Position numbers and translations under genes: made by a program. The notes under the pieces are model-generated. The model did not search any database. It was not told where the DNA came from and saw only the letters and a program-made list of their open reading frames with translations. This document shows, in pieces, positions 1-9,088 of a DNA stretch of 45,342 nucleotides. The stretch is from Burkholderiales bacterium (GTDB lineage Bacteria; Pseudomonadota; Gammaproteobacteria; Burkholderiales; SG8-39): positions 1 to 45,342 of the forward strand of contig JACZJV010000160.1 in NCBI GenBank assembly GCA_014860355.1. Direction: 5' to 3'. Position 1 is the stretch's first letter; every line of letters starts with the position of its first letter.

Positions 1-1
1 C

Positions 2-3000
2 CTTATGAAGGAACTCATAGCCCGTGGTGACCTCCAGCGTTGTCTGGTGGTCTGCCCCGGAAGTCTCGCCGAGCAGTGGCAGGACGAGCTCTATCGCCGC
101 TTCCAGCTGCCCTTTGAGATCCTCACCAACGACAAGCTCGAGGCCGCCCGCACGGGGAACTGGTTCCTCGAAACCAACCTGGTCATAGCCCGACTCGACA
201 AGCTCTCACGGAACGAAGACGTGCAGCAGAAGCTGCAGGCCCCCGATTGCCGTTGGGACTTGGTGGTCTGCGACGAGGCCCACAAGATGTCGGCCACCGT
301 CTTCAGCGGAGAGATCAAGTACACGAAACGTTACCGCCTCGGGCAGCTACTCTCCACCCTCACCCGGCACTTCTTGCTCATGACGGCCACGCCCCACAAC
401 GGCAAGGAGGAGGACTTCCAGCTTTTCATGGCCTTGCTCGATGGCGACCGTTTCGAGGGCCGCTTTCGCGACGGCGTTCATGTGGCCGATGTCTCGGACC
501 TCATGCGCCGGATGGTGAAGGAGAATCTGCTCAAGTTCGACGGCACGCCGCTCTTTCCCGAGCGCATCGCCTATACCGTCCCGTACAAGCTGTCCGATGC
601 CGAGGCTCACTTGTACAAGGCGGTCACCGATTACGTGCGCGAGGAGTTCAACCGCGCCGAGGCGCTGGAGAACGATAAGCGCGCCGGCACTGTCGGTTTC
701 GCGCTGACAATTCTGCAGCGGCGGCTTGCTTCCTCGCCTGAGGCCATTTACCAGTCGCTGCGCCGCCGTCGCGAACGGCTCGAAAGCAGGCTGCGCGAAA
801 TGGAAGTGCTCCAGCGCGGGGGCCAGGTCGCGCCGGTCGTGGCAGCGACTGTTCCGACGCTCGACGCGGAGGATGTGGAGGATCTCGAAGACGCACCTGA
901 CAACGAGGTCGAGGCTGCCGAGGAGGAGATTCTCGACCAGGCGACCGCCGCTCGCACCATCGTGGAGTTGAAAGCCGAGATCGAGACCCTGAAGGCGCTG
1001 GAGTCGCTCGCACTGGCCGTTCGCCGCAGTGGCACCGACACCAAGTGGCGCGAACTGGCCAACGTTCTCGATGAAATTTTCACCAGCGCCGCAATTGCGA
1101 ACCGAGTGGCAGAGCCGACTGCCCCTTACGGCGCGGGGAAGATTCCGCCGCCCATCCCGTCGCCGCACCAGAAGCTCATCGTGTTCACCGAGCATCGGGA
1201 CACGCTCAACTATCTTGAGAGTCGCATCACCACGCTGCTGGGCCGTAAGGAGGCCGTGGTCATCATCCACGGCGGCATTGGCCGGGAAGAGCGCATGAAG
1301 GTGCAGGAGTCGTTCAAACACGACCCCGAGGTCCAGGTGCTGCTGGCCACGGATGCGGCCGGCGAAGGCATCAACCTGCAGCGCGCGCACCTGATGGTGA
1401 ACTACGACCTGCCGTGGAATCCCAACCGTATCGAGCAGCGCTTCGGCCGCATCCACCGCATCGGGCAGACCGAGGTTTGCCACCTGTGGAACCTCGTGGC
1501 CGAGGAAACCCGCGAGGGCGATGTCTATCGCAAGTTGCTGGAGAAGCTGGAGCAGGCCCGGCAATCCCTCGGCGGCCAGGTGTTCGATGTGTTGGGTAAG
1601 CTGCAGTTCGAGGGCAAGTCGCTGCGCGATCTGCTCATTCGGGCCATCCGCTATGGCGAACGCCCGGAGGTCATGGCTTACCTGACGACTGTGCTCGACC
1701 AGACACTCGACCGCGGTCACTTGCAGAACTTGCTTGAGGAACGGGCGCTCGCCCACGATGCGATGGACGCGAGCCGCGTTCACCGCATCCGCGAAGACAT
1801 GGAACGCGCCGATGCGCGCCGCTTGCAGCCGCACTATATCGAGTCTTTCTTTCAGGAAGCCTTCCAGCGGCTGGGCGGGACGCTCAAGCAGCGAGAGCCG
1901 CGGCGTTACGAGGTCACGCATGTCCCCGCCCCCGTGCGCAACCGCGACCGGCTGATCGGCATCGGCGAGCCGGTGCTGCCGCGGTACGAGCGCATCGCCT
2001 TCGAGAAGTCGCTGGTGGCGCCGCAGGGGCAACCGTTGGCGGCCTTCGTCTGTCCCGGTCATCCGCTGCTTGACTCTGTTCTCGATCTCGTCATCGAGCG
2101 CCATCGTGATCTTTTGAAGCGCGGCACGGTGCTGGTGGACGAGAGCGATAGCGGCACCCGGCCGCGCGTGCTTTTCTATATCGAGCATTCGATCCAGGAT
2201 GCGAGCCTCACTCGATCCGGTGAGCGGCGCATCGTCTCGAAGCGCATGCTGTATGTCGAACTTGACGCCGAGGGCACCGCGCGCCATGTTCATTACGCGC
2301 CGTATCTCGATTACCGGCCGCTGAGCGCGGGCGATCCGGGCGTGGAAGCGTTCCTCGATCGGCCCGAATGCACATGGATCAACCGCGACCTGGAGCAGAA
2401 GGCACAGGGCTATGCCGTCGCCCATGTCGTGCCCGAGCACTGGGCGGAGGTTCGCGTACCCCGGCTCGCGTTGATCGAAAAGACCGAGGCGGCTGTCAAG
2501 GAGCGGCTGACCAAGGAGATTACCTATTGGGACCACCGCGCCGCGCAACTCCAGGAACAGGAACAGGCCGGTAGAGTCAATGCCAGGCTCAATTCCGGCG
2601 AGGCTCGCAAACGGGCGGATCTGCTGCAGGGGCGGCTGCAAAAGCGCCTGGAGGACCTGAAGCTCGAAGCCCAGATCTCGCCGCTGCCTCCGGTGGTGCT
2701 AGGCGGACTGCTGGTGGTGCCGATGGGCTTGCTTGCGGCAATGACAGGGCGGTCTGTGCCAACGCCAACCAGGCCGCAGGACACGCAGGCGAGCGCAGCA
2801 CGCGCACGCGACGTTGTCATGGACATCGAGCGCAGCTTGGGCTTCGAGCCTACTGACCGCGAGTTCGAGAAACTCGGCTACGACATCGAGAGCCGCGTGC
2901 CTGGCACCGGCAAGTTGCGCTTCCTTGAAGTCAAGGGGCGTATTGAAGGCGCCGCCACGATCACAGTTACCAAGAATGAAATCCTCTACTCGCTCAACAA

Positions 3001-3160
3001 GCCCGAAGATTTCATCCTCGCCATTGTCGAGTTTATCGATGCTAGAACCCATCGGGTGTACTACCTGCGCCAGCCTTTTAATCGCGAGCCGGATTTCGGC
3101 GTGACCAGCGTCAACTATGATTTTTCGGAGCTATTGGCACGCGCCGGCAATCCAGCTTGA
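2..3160 (+). CDS. SNF2-family helicase with C-terminal DUF3883 domain (5' end cut by window)
   Basis: The reading frame is open to the left edge. The first in-window ATG (base 5) lies inside the first RecA-like lobe, just after where the Walker A loop should be, so the true start is off-window. Numbering from that ATG, I see the DEAH box (90-93) and the TATPH motif III (127-131). The second helicase lobe begins near 389, with the ATDAAGEGIN motif near 449 and the RIEQRFGRIHRIGQ motif VI near 476-489. The C-terminus (about 936-1035) looks like DUF3883, including an FLEVKGR stretch near 973 that resembles the ExK part of a PD-(D/E)xK nuclease; this catalytic reading is inference. SNF2 proteins of this shape are DNA translocases in DISARM-type and related defence clusters (drmD-like). 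The gene leads a same-strand run of six genes that includes a DNA methylase and a DUF499 ATPase, which supports a defence role. Confidence 0.9.
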   Translation, partial: LMKELIARGDLQRCLVVCPGSLAEQWQDELYRRFQLPFEILTNDKLEAARTGNWFLETNLVIARLDKLSRNEDVQQKLQAPDCRWDLVVCDEAHKMSATVFSGEIKYTKRYRLGQLLSTLTRHFLLMTATPHNGKEEDFQLFMALLDGDRFEGRFRDGVHVADVSDLMRRMVKENLLKFDGTPLFPERIAYTVPYKLSDAEAHLYKAVTDYVREEFNRAEALENDKRAGTVGFALTILQRRLASSPEAIYQSLRRRRERLESRLREMEVLQRGGQVAPVVAATVPTLDAEDVEDLEDAPDNEVEAAEEEILDQATAARTIVELKAEIETLKALESLALAVRRSGTDTKWRELANVLDEIFTSAAIANRVAEPTAPYGAGKIPPPIPSPHQKLIVFTEHRDTLNYLESRITTLLGRKEAVVIIHGGIGREERMKVQESFKHDPEVQVLLATDAAGEGINLQRAHLMVNYDLPWNPNRIEQRFGRIHRIGQTEVCHLWNLVAEETREGDVYRKLLEKLEQARQSLGGQVFDVLGKLQFEGKSLRDLLIRAIRYGERPEVMAYLTTVLDQTLDRGHLQNLLEERALAHDAMDASRVHRIREDMERADARRLQPHYIESFFQEAFQRLGGTLKQREPRRYEVTHVPAPVRNRDRLIGIGEPVLPRYERIAFEKSLVAPQGQPLAAFVCPGHPLLDSVLDLVIERHRDLLKRGTVLVDESDSGTRPRVLFYIEHSIQDASLTRSGERRIVSKRMLYVELDAEGTARHVHYAPYLDYRPLSAGDPGVEAFLDRPECTWINRDLEQKAQGYAVAHVVPEHWAEVRVPRLALIEKTEAAVKERLTKEITYWDHRAAQLQEQEQAGRVNARLNSGEARKRADLLQGRLQKRLEDLKLEAQISPLPPVVLGGLLVVPMGLLAAMTGRSVPTPTRPQDTQASAARARDVVMDIERSLGFEPTDREFEKLGYDIESRVPGTGKLRFLEVKGRIEGAATITVTKNEILYSLNKPEDFILAIVEFIDARTHRVYYLRQPFNREPDFGVTSVNYDFSELLARAGNPA

Positions 3161-3204
3161 ATAGGGAAAGCAAGGCAGCCTGATATCAATTTATGATGAA
3201 TTGG

Positions 3205-3241
3205 AGTACCATTATTGCGTATTTTCCACAATAATGGTACT
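3205..3241. repeat. Perfect 13-bp inverted repeat between helicase and ATPase genes
   Basis: The 13-mer agtaccattattg at 3205-3217 is repeated exactly as its reverse complement at 3229-3241, with an 11-base spacer. It sits 45 bases after the helicase stop and 30 bases before the likely start of the ATPase. It is AT-rich and followed by a loose T/A stretch, so a weak terminator, an operator or an insertion scar are all possible. Its position suggests that the ATPase/RloB pair may be transcribed or regulated separately from the helicase. Confidence 0.6.
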
Positions 3242-3271
3242 TTAATTTTACAACCGCTTGGGTCAAATGCC

Positions 3272-4570
3272 ATGTTCATTGAATTCAGCGTAGCCAACTT
3301 TCGGTCCATCCTGACCCGTCAAACGCTCAGCATGGTGGCTAGTCCTGACAAATCCCATCTCCAACGCAATGTCAGCATAAGCAAGGAAGAAGACCTGCGC
3401 CTGCTGCGTACCATGGTCATTTATGGCGCCAACGCATCGGGCAAGAGCAACCTTCTGCGGGCACTGGAGGCGTTCCGGCAACTGGTCCAGAATTCTGCCG
3501 TCGCCTATCAGGAAGGCCAACGCCTTCCCGTCACGCCATTTCTGCTTTCTCAGCGGACCGCCGAGCAGCCATCCGAGTTCGAAATCATTTTCGTCGCCGA
3601 TGATGGCGTGCGCTATCACTATTGTTGCGTGGCAAGCCCTGAGCGCGTACTCAAGGAATGGCTCGTTGCCTATCCGAAAGGCCGCGCGCAGAGATGGTTT
3701 GAGCGGGAACACGTCGCGGAGACTGGCAAGCAACGATGGTGGTTCGGGCCGAATTTCAAGGCGGAGCGCGCTGAGCGCAAGGTATGGCAGGACTTCACGA
3801 GAAATAACGCTCTTTTCTTGTCGACCGCGATTCAACTCAATAACGCGCAGTTGCGCCCGGCGTTCACCTGGATTACCCAAAAGCTGATTGTCTTGGTCCC
3901 GGGTGTCGACTTGAATCCGTTCCTGAGTCTGGAGTTGCTGCGAGAGGACAAGGGGCGCAATCAGATCATGGATTTCATGCGCGCCGCGGACGTTGGCATT
4001 GACCGCCTGGAATTGCGCGAAGAAGAATTGCCTTCGTTGCCGCCAGGCAGTCCGTTGCCCCCCGGCGCCATGCGCGTTCACTTCGAGGTCAATCTGCCGC
4101 AAGGTACGCCGCCGCCGGCGCAGAAGGGCTTTCGTGTAATTGCATGGCACAAGCGCACGGATTCAAGCGAAGAAGTGCCGCTTGATATGAGCGATGAATC
4201 GGAGGGCACGAAAAAGCTTTTCGAATTCACGGGGGGCTGGCTGCGCGCGCTTGAATGGGGGGCAACGCTGTTCGTCGATGAACTGGATAGAAGCCTGCAC
4301 CCGCACATGACCCGATTTTTGGTGAAACTTTTTCAAAGCCCTAGCAACGACAAAAACGCCCAGTTGGTGTTCACCACGCATGACACGACACTACTGGACC
4401 TGGACCTGTTGAGGCGCGACCAGATATGGTTCGTCGAGAAAGACGACAAGCGCTCCTCGCATCTGTATTCGATCCTCGACTACTCGCCGAGAAGCGACGA
4501 AGCGCTTGAGCGCGGCTATCTGAAAGGCCGTTACGGTGCAATTCCTTTTATTGGCAGCTTGGGAGGCTGA
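3272..4570 (+). CDS. AAA family ATPase, RloA/AbiL-i-like (OLD/SMC-type)
   Basis: This 432-residue ABC/OLD-type ATPase has a Walker A loop GANASGKSN (52-60), a signature-like SEGTKKL near 310, Walker B and D-loop LFVDELDRSLHP (333-344) and a switch histidine in TTHDT (H370). I chose the ATG at 3272 because the protein then begins MFIEFSVANFRS, the usual N-terminus of this family. An upstream in-frame TTG lies inside the inverted repeat and is unlikely. The next gene encodes an RloB-type TOPRIM protein three bases downstream. ATPase plus TOPRIM pairs are known anti-phage effectors (RloAB, AbiL and the analogous PARIS system), where the ATPase senses infection and the partner acts on nucleic acid. 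That role is inferred from family and context. Confidence 0.87.
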   Translation: MFIEFSVANFRSILTRQTLSMVASPDKSHLQRNVSISKEEDLRLLRTMVIYGANASGKSNLLRALEAFRQLVQNSAVAYQEGQRLPVTPFLLSQRTAEQPSEFEIIFVADDGVRYHYCCVASPERVLKEWLVAYPKGRAQRWFEREHVAETGKQRWWFGPNFKAERAERKVWQDFTRNNALFLSTAIQLNNAQLRPAFTWITQKLIVLVPGVDLNPFLSLELLREDKGRNQIMDFMRAADVGIDRLELREEELPSLPPGSPLPPGAMRVHFEVNLPQGTPPPAQKGFRVIAWHKRTDSSEEVPLDMSDESEGTKKLFEFTGGWLRALEWGATLFVDELDRSLHPHMTRFLVKLFQSPSNDKNAQLVFTTHDTTLLDLDLLRRDQIWFVEKDDKRSSHLYSILDYSPRSDEALERGYLKGRYGAIPFIGSLGG

Positions 4571-4573
4571 GGC

Positions 4574-5224
4574 GTGGCTCGTCGCAAACCGATTTCCACG
4601 CTTCGCGGCAGGCGCTCGTTCTCGCGCCGCGCGGGACAAAAAGCGCCGAGGTCGGTCACCCTCATTGTGTGTGAAGGTGAAACCGAGCAGGAGTACTTCG
4701 AAGCAGTCCGCATTCACTACGGACTAAGCACTGCCGAAGTAGTTGTGGCTGAGAACACCGTGGGCTCAGCACCCAAAAGCGTCGTGCAGTGTGCTGAAAG
4801 AAAGTGCGCGGAGCGTGGCGGGTACGACAAGGTGTTTTGCATAATGGATCGGGACGGGCACGAGAGCTTCGATCAGGCGCGCGCCACAATCAAAACACTC
4901 GCGGGACGCAAACGCAAACCGCTGCCAATCGAAGAGGCCGTTTCGATCCCGTGCTTTGAGGTCTGGGTCCTCCTGCATTTCGAGCGGGCCGATCCACCCT
5001 TCACCCGCTGTACTGATGTAATTCAGCGAATACGCGACAACCACATGCCAGGCTACGAAAAAGCCGACCGTGTCGTCATCCAACAGCTAATGCAGAAAAT
5101 CAACGAAGCCGTTTCAAATGCCCAATGGCTTGAGGCTCGCGCCGCGGATAACAATCACAACCCATTCACTTCAATTCACAAGGTGGTACGACATTTCATC
5201 GATGTCGCAGGCAAAGACTCCTGA
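4574..5224 (+). CDS. rloB: RloB-family TOPRIM protein (AbiL-ii-like)
   Basis: This protein is 216 residues. After a basic N-terminus (many Arg and Lys in 1-26) comes a TOPRIM-like core with the acidic motif CEGETEQEYF (glutamate E35) and a second acidic motif MDRDG (D92 and D94). The family hallmark SIPCFEVWVLLHF follows near 124-136. TOPRIM E plus DxD residues bind metal and usually catalyse phosphodiester cleavage. The start is a GTG preceded by a GGAGG-like sequence that overlaps the end of the ATPase gene, so the two genes are translationally coupled. The pair is best read as an RloAB/AbiL-like effector unit embedded in the larger helicase-methylase cluster. The cleavage target (tRNA, DNA or other) cannot be told from sequence. 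Confidence 0.85.
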   Translation: MARRKPISTLRGRRSFSRRAGQKAPRSVTLIVCEGETEQEYFEAVRIHYGLSTAEVVVAENTVGSAPKSVVQCAERKCAERGGYDKVFCIMDRDGHESFDQARATIKTLAGRKRKPLPIEEAVSIPCFEVWVLLHFERADPPFTRCTDVIQRIRDNHMPGYEKADRVVIQQLMQKINEAVSNAQWLEARAADNNHNPFTSIHKVVRHFIDVAGKDS

Positions 5225-5247
5225 CGCGAGCATCGGAACCTACGTAG

Positions 5248-6054
5248 ATGAAACACGAACTTGATCTGCTCGACAACGCGATCGACAGCCTGAACGAGGC
5301 TCTGACCAAGTATCAGCAGGCTAAAGCCGGGGACGTGAAGGCGTATAAATTCTGCGTGCTGCACCTCTCCCACTTTATGGAGCTGGTGCTCAAGCACTAC
5401 GTCACTCTGGCGCATCCGTTGCTGATCTACAAGAACCCGTTCGCCAAAGGGTTTGACGGCGAATCACAGACTATCGGTTTGCAGGAAGCGGTAAATTTTC
5501 TAAAGAACGAAGGCCGTGACCTGCCCGACAAGTTTCTCGATGACTTGAACTGGTTGAAAAAACTACGCAACCGCATCGAGCACCATAAATTCGATATGGA
5601 TGTCGCCCAGGTCGAAGCAACCATCGGCCGATTGATCAGCGCCTTCGTGGAGTTTGACCAAACCCACGAAAACATCGGATTGGATGACCGAATTGACCTC
5701 GCACAATACGACCTCTTTGTTGTGCTGGCCGACAACTACGACCTGAATCTGAAGAACGCGGAGAACGATGTTGAGGTGGCATGTTTAGCGAACCGTGATG
5801 ATCCGGAATTTCAGGTGTATCGCTGCGATGAATGTGGGCACGACACACTGATTCCCAATGAGGATTCTGAGACCGGCTACCGCTGCACCTTTTGCGGAAG
5901 TGAGGAATCCGATGACATGGAGGTCCGATGCGCCATGTGCGATATGCCTTGGCCGAAAGGTCTGATGAAGTATCTGGATTGGACCGACCATGGGGATTAC
6001 GGTTACTACTGCCCGCGGTGCCTGCATGACCCTGAATATGTAAAGGACGACTGA
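5248..6054 (+). CDS. HEPN-like protein with C-terminal zinc-knuckle cysteines
   Basis: This 268-residue protein has no precise family that I recognise. Residues 1-165 are helical, and RNRIEH at 107-112 fits the HEPN ribonuclease motif R-x4-H (R107, H112). The C-terminal part carries C193-x2-C196, C213-x2-C216, C228-x2-C231 and C255-x2-C258, enough for two zinc ribbons. HEPN proteins with intact Rx4H are commonly metal-independent RNases in toxin and abortive-infection systems, and the zinc ribbons could bind nucleic acid or a partner. The gene begins 23 bases after rloB and ends 8 bases before the methylase start, so it is clearly in the operon. It could instead be a non-catalytic HEPN adaptor. 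Confidence 0.75.
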   Translation: MKHELDLLDNAIDSLNEALTKYQQAKAGDVKAYKFCVLHLSHFMELVLKHYVTLAHPLLIYKNPFAKGFDGESQTIGLQEAVNFLKNEGRDLPDKFLDDLNWLKKLRNRIEHHKFDMDVAQVEATIGRLISAFVEFDQTHENIGLDDRIDLAQYDLFVVLADNYDLNLKNAENDVEVACLANRDDPEFQVYRCDECGHDTLIPNEDSETGYRCTFCGSEESDDMEVRCAMCDMPWPKGLMKYLDWTDHGDYGYYCPRCLHDPEYVKDD

Positions 6055-6061
6055 GACCATC

Positions 6062-9000
6062 ATGATTACCAAGAAGAAACTCATCGAAGTCGCCCTCCCG
6101 CTGGAGGCCATCAACAAGGCCTCGGCGCGGGAGAAGTCGATCCGCCACGGACACCCGTCAACACTGCATCTCTGGTGGGCCAGGCGACCGCTGGCGGCGG
6201 CGCGAGCGGTGATCTTTTCGCAAATGGTGGACGACCCATCTGTCTACGTTGATGTGCTAAGGGCGGACCCGAAGCTGCGCCGAAAGGCAGAGTCTGCCCT
6301 CAAGGCACGCAAGAAGTTGTGGGAGGAGGCCCGGGCGCTAGCCCAGAAGGCCAAAGGGTCAACCCTTTCAGTTCCGGAACCAGGCCCGGCCCCGACCCTC
6401 GACGAAATGTTGACCGACCAAGAGCGCCAGCGGTTGTTCCGCATCATCGAAGGTCTGGTGCCGTGGGAGAACACCTCTAACGAGACGGTGTTGCAAGCGG
6501 CACGCGAAGAGATCTGGCAGAGCTGGCGGAGGGCCTGCGCCGAAAACGCAGACCATCCGCGAGCCAAGGAGTTGTTCGACCGCAAAAAGCTACCTGCTTT
6601 CCATGACCCTTTCGCAGGTGGTGGCGCGCTTCCCCTGGAGGCGCAGCGGTTGGGGCTAGAAAGCTACGCCAGCGACCTGAATCCCGTTGCGGTACTGATC
6701 AACAAGGCGATGATCGAGATTCCCCCCAAGTTTTCTGGTAAGCCACCGGTAAATCCCGATACGAAGAAGAACCGAGACCTCGCTGGCCGCACTTGGGAGG
6801 GCGCGCATGGGTTGGCTGAGGACGTGCGCCACTACGGCCAGTGGATGCGCGACGAAGCGGAAAAGCGAATCGGCAATCTGTACCCGAAGATCGAGGTCAC
6901 TGCCGCTATGGCAAAAGATCGACCGGACCTGAAAAAATACGTGGGACGGAAGCTCACCGTCATTGTTGCGCTCTGGGCGCGCACGGTGAAAAGTCCAAAT
7001 CCAGCCTTTTCCAACGTCGATGTGCCGCTCGCGTCCACATTCATGCTCTCCACTAAGGCGGGGAAAGAAGCGTTTGTCGAGCCGGTAATCCAAGGCGGAA
7101 CCTACCGCTTCTCGGTCAAGATGGGTAAGGCGAAGGATGCAGAAGGTGCGCAGAACGGCACCAAGCTGGCGCGTGGTGCGAACTTTAAATGCCTCATGTC
7201 AAATGCTCCGATGGACCATGATTATGTACGCGCAGAGTTCCAAGCGCAGCGTTCCGGCAAACGCATGATGGCGATCGTAGCCGATGGTGACCGTGGACGA
7301 GTCTATCTTGCACCAACGGCGGAGATGGAAGCTATTGTTCTACAGGCGCATTCAGATTGGCGGCCCGAGCAGGAGATGAACCAAGAGAGTAGCAATCTTG
7401 TGAGTGGCCGGGGGTACGGTATTCGATATTGGCACGAGCTGTTCACTGAGCGCCAACTTGTGGCATTGACGACTTTTGCCGACTTAGTGCAAGAGGCGCG
7501 CGAGCGGATTAAGCGCGATGCGATCAAGCTCGGTCTGCCCGACGACGGTAAAGCGCTGGAGAAGGGCGGCGTTGGCGCTACAGCCTATGCCGATGCGATA
7601 GCGGTGTATCTGGGGTTGGCAGTTAGCAGGACGACCAATACTATCAATGCATTTGCTGTGTGGTCCCAAAGCAGGGAGCAAAGTGTAAATCTGTTTAGCA
7701 GGCAGGCTATACCAATGGCTTGGGACTTCCCTGAGGTCAACCCGTTCGCAGGAGCGGCTGGCGATTTTGGGGCGACGACGGCGTCACTTAGCAAAACAAT
7801 CTCAGTCGCAGTGGGTTCCTCGGCTCACGTATCGCAATCAGACGCTCAAACACAAGAATTATCCCTATCAAAGGTCATCTCCACCGACCCTCCCTATTAC
7901 AACAATATCGCCTACGCTGACCTCTCAGACTTTTTCTACGTATGGTTGCGCCGTGCGCTTAAGCCCACCCTTCCCGAACTCTTTGCCACCCTCGCCGTAC
8001 CCAAGGTCGAGGAGTTGGTCGCAACACCATACCGTCATGGTGGGAAGGAGAAAGCAGAGACTTTCTTTCTTGACGGAATGACTCAAGCAATGCACCGCCT
8101 CGCCGAGCAAGCGCATCCCGCCTTCCCAGTAACCATTTATTACGCTTTCAAGCAGTCCGAAAACGAGGGCGTCGATGGCACGACGAACACTGGTTGGGAG
8201 ACATTCCTCGACGCAGTGATCCGGGCTGGCTTTGCGCTTACTGGTACTTGGCCGTTACGTACAGAGCGGCCTACTGGAGTTAAGACGGGCACCAACGCAC
8301 TCGCCTCTAGCATCGTCCTCGTCTGCAGGAAACGCGCTACGAATGCCCCCATTACCACACGGCGCGAATTTGTCGCTGCACTTAAAGCTGAACTGCCCTT
8401 GGCGCTCGCCCATTTGCAGGCGGGCAACATCGCGCCAGTGGACTTGGCCCAAGCTGCCATTGGCCCAGGGATGGCGGTCTACACCCGTTACGCGAAAGTC
8501 CTTGATGCTGAGGGTAAACCGCTGTCGGTGCGCGACGCGCTTGCGCTCATCAACGAGACTCTCGACGAGGCGCTGGCCGAGCAGGAAGGCGACTTCGATG
8601 CCGACAGCCGTTTTGCGCTCGCGTGGTTCGAACAGTATGGGTTCGGTGAAGGCGAATTCGGCGTAGCGAACGTCCTAGCTCAAGCGAAGAACACCGGCAT
8701 GAACGGGCTTGTTGAGGCCGGTATCCTCGAATCAAAGCGCGGCAAGGTTAGGATCTTTAGACCCAGCGAACTTCCCTCGGACTGGGACCCGGCCACCGAC
8801 ACGCGCCTAACCTCGTGGGAGATCGTGCACCAGTTGATCCGCGCCCTCGAAGCGGGAGGCGAAGCCGCTGCGGCTGCGTTCGTTACCAAACTCGGTGCAA
8901 AAGCGGAAGTCGCGCGCGAACTCTGCTACCGCCTTTACACGCTTTCCGAGCGCAAGAAGCGCGCGGCCGAGGCGCTGGCCTATAACGGTCTGGTGCAGAG

Positions 9001-9082
9001 TTGGCCGGAGATTACGAGACTTGCGCGCGAGGGCGGCGCCGCGAATGCGCCAAGCACCGGCGACATGTTCGATCAGGAGTAA
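6062..9082 (+). CDS. DUF1156 DNA methyltransferase (COG1743 type, probably adenine-specific)
   Basis: This 1006-residue protein begins with a DUF1156 domain, recognisable from the basic motif [19 protein letters not shown] (about 26-44). The SAM-binding motif I DPFAGGG starts at D182 and is followed by the motif ASDLNPVAV. The catalytic motif IV DPPYYNN is at 609-615. The long region between motifs I and IV probably holds the target-recognition part. DPPY indicates amino-methylation, most likely N6-adenine. COG1743 methylases are typically found beside DUF499 ATPases and SNF2 helicases in predicted defence loci; here the DUF499 gene starts 6 bases downstream. In such systems the methylase is thought to mark self DNA. 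The recognition sequence cannot be inferred. Confidence 0.92.
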   Translation: MITKKKLIEVALPLEAINKASAREKSIRHGHPSTLHLWWARRPLAAARAVIFSQMVDDPSVYVDVLRADPKLRRKAESALKARKKLWEEARALAQKAKGSTLSVPEPGPAPTLDEMLTDQERQRLFRIIEGLVPWENTSNETVLQAAREEIWQSWRRACAENADHPRAKELFDRKKLPAFHDPFAGGGALPLEAQRLGLESYASDLNPVAVLINKAMIEIPPKFSGKPPVNPDTKKNRDLAGRTWEGAHGLAEDVRHYGQWMRDEAEKRIGNLYPKIEVTAAMAKDRPDLKKYVGRKLTVIVALWARTVKSPNPAFSNVDVPLASTFMLSTKAGKEAFVEPVIQGGTYRFSVKMGKAKDAEGAQNGTKLARGANFKCLMSNAPMDHDYVRAEFQAQRSGKRMMAIVADGDRGRVYLAPTAEMEAIVLQAHSDWRPEQEMNQESSNLVSGRGYGIRYWHELFTERQLVALTTFADLVQEARERIKRDAIKLGLPDDGKALEKGGVGATAYADAIAVYLGLAVSRTTNTINAFAVWSQSREQSVNLFSRQAIPMAWDFPEVNPFAGAAGDFGATTASLSKTISVAVGSSAHVSQSDAQTQELSLSKVISTDPPYYNNIAYADLSDFFYVWLRRALKPTLPELFATLAVPKVEELVATPYRHGGKEKAETFFLDGMTQAMHRLAEQAHPAFPVTIYYAFKQSENEGVDGTTNTGWETFLDAVIRAGFALTGTWPLRTERPTGVKTGTNALASSIVLVCRKRATNAPITTRREFVAALKAELPLALAHLQAGNIAPVDLAQAAIGPGMAVYTRYAKVLDAEGKPLSVRDALALINETLDEALAEQEGDFDADSRFALAWFEQYGFGEGEFGVANVLAQAKNTGMNGLVEAGILESKRGKVRIFRPSELPSDWDPATDTRLTSWEIVHQLIRALEAGGEAAAAAFVTKLGAKAEVARELCYRLYTLSERKKRAAEALAYNGLVQSWPEITRLAREGGAANAPSTGDMFDQE

Positions 9083-9088
9083 TGCGAA

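Noticed and set aside
347-2641. A 764-codon open frame on the minus strand opposite the helicase
   Set aside because: It is a high-GC shadow of the helicase gene, with no recognisable domain and low-complexity composition.
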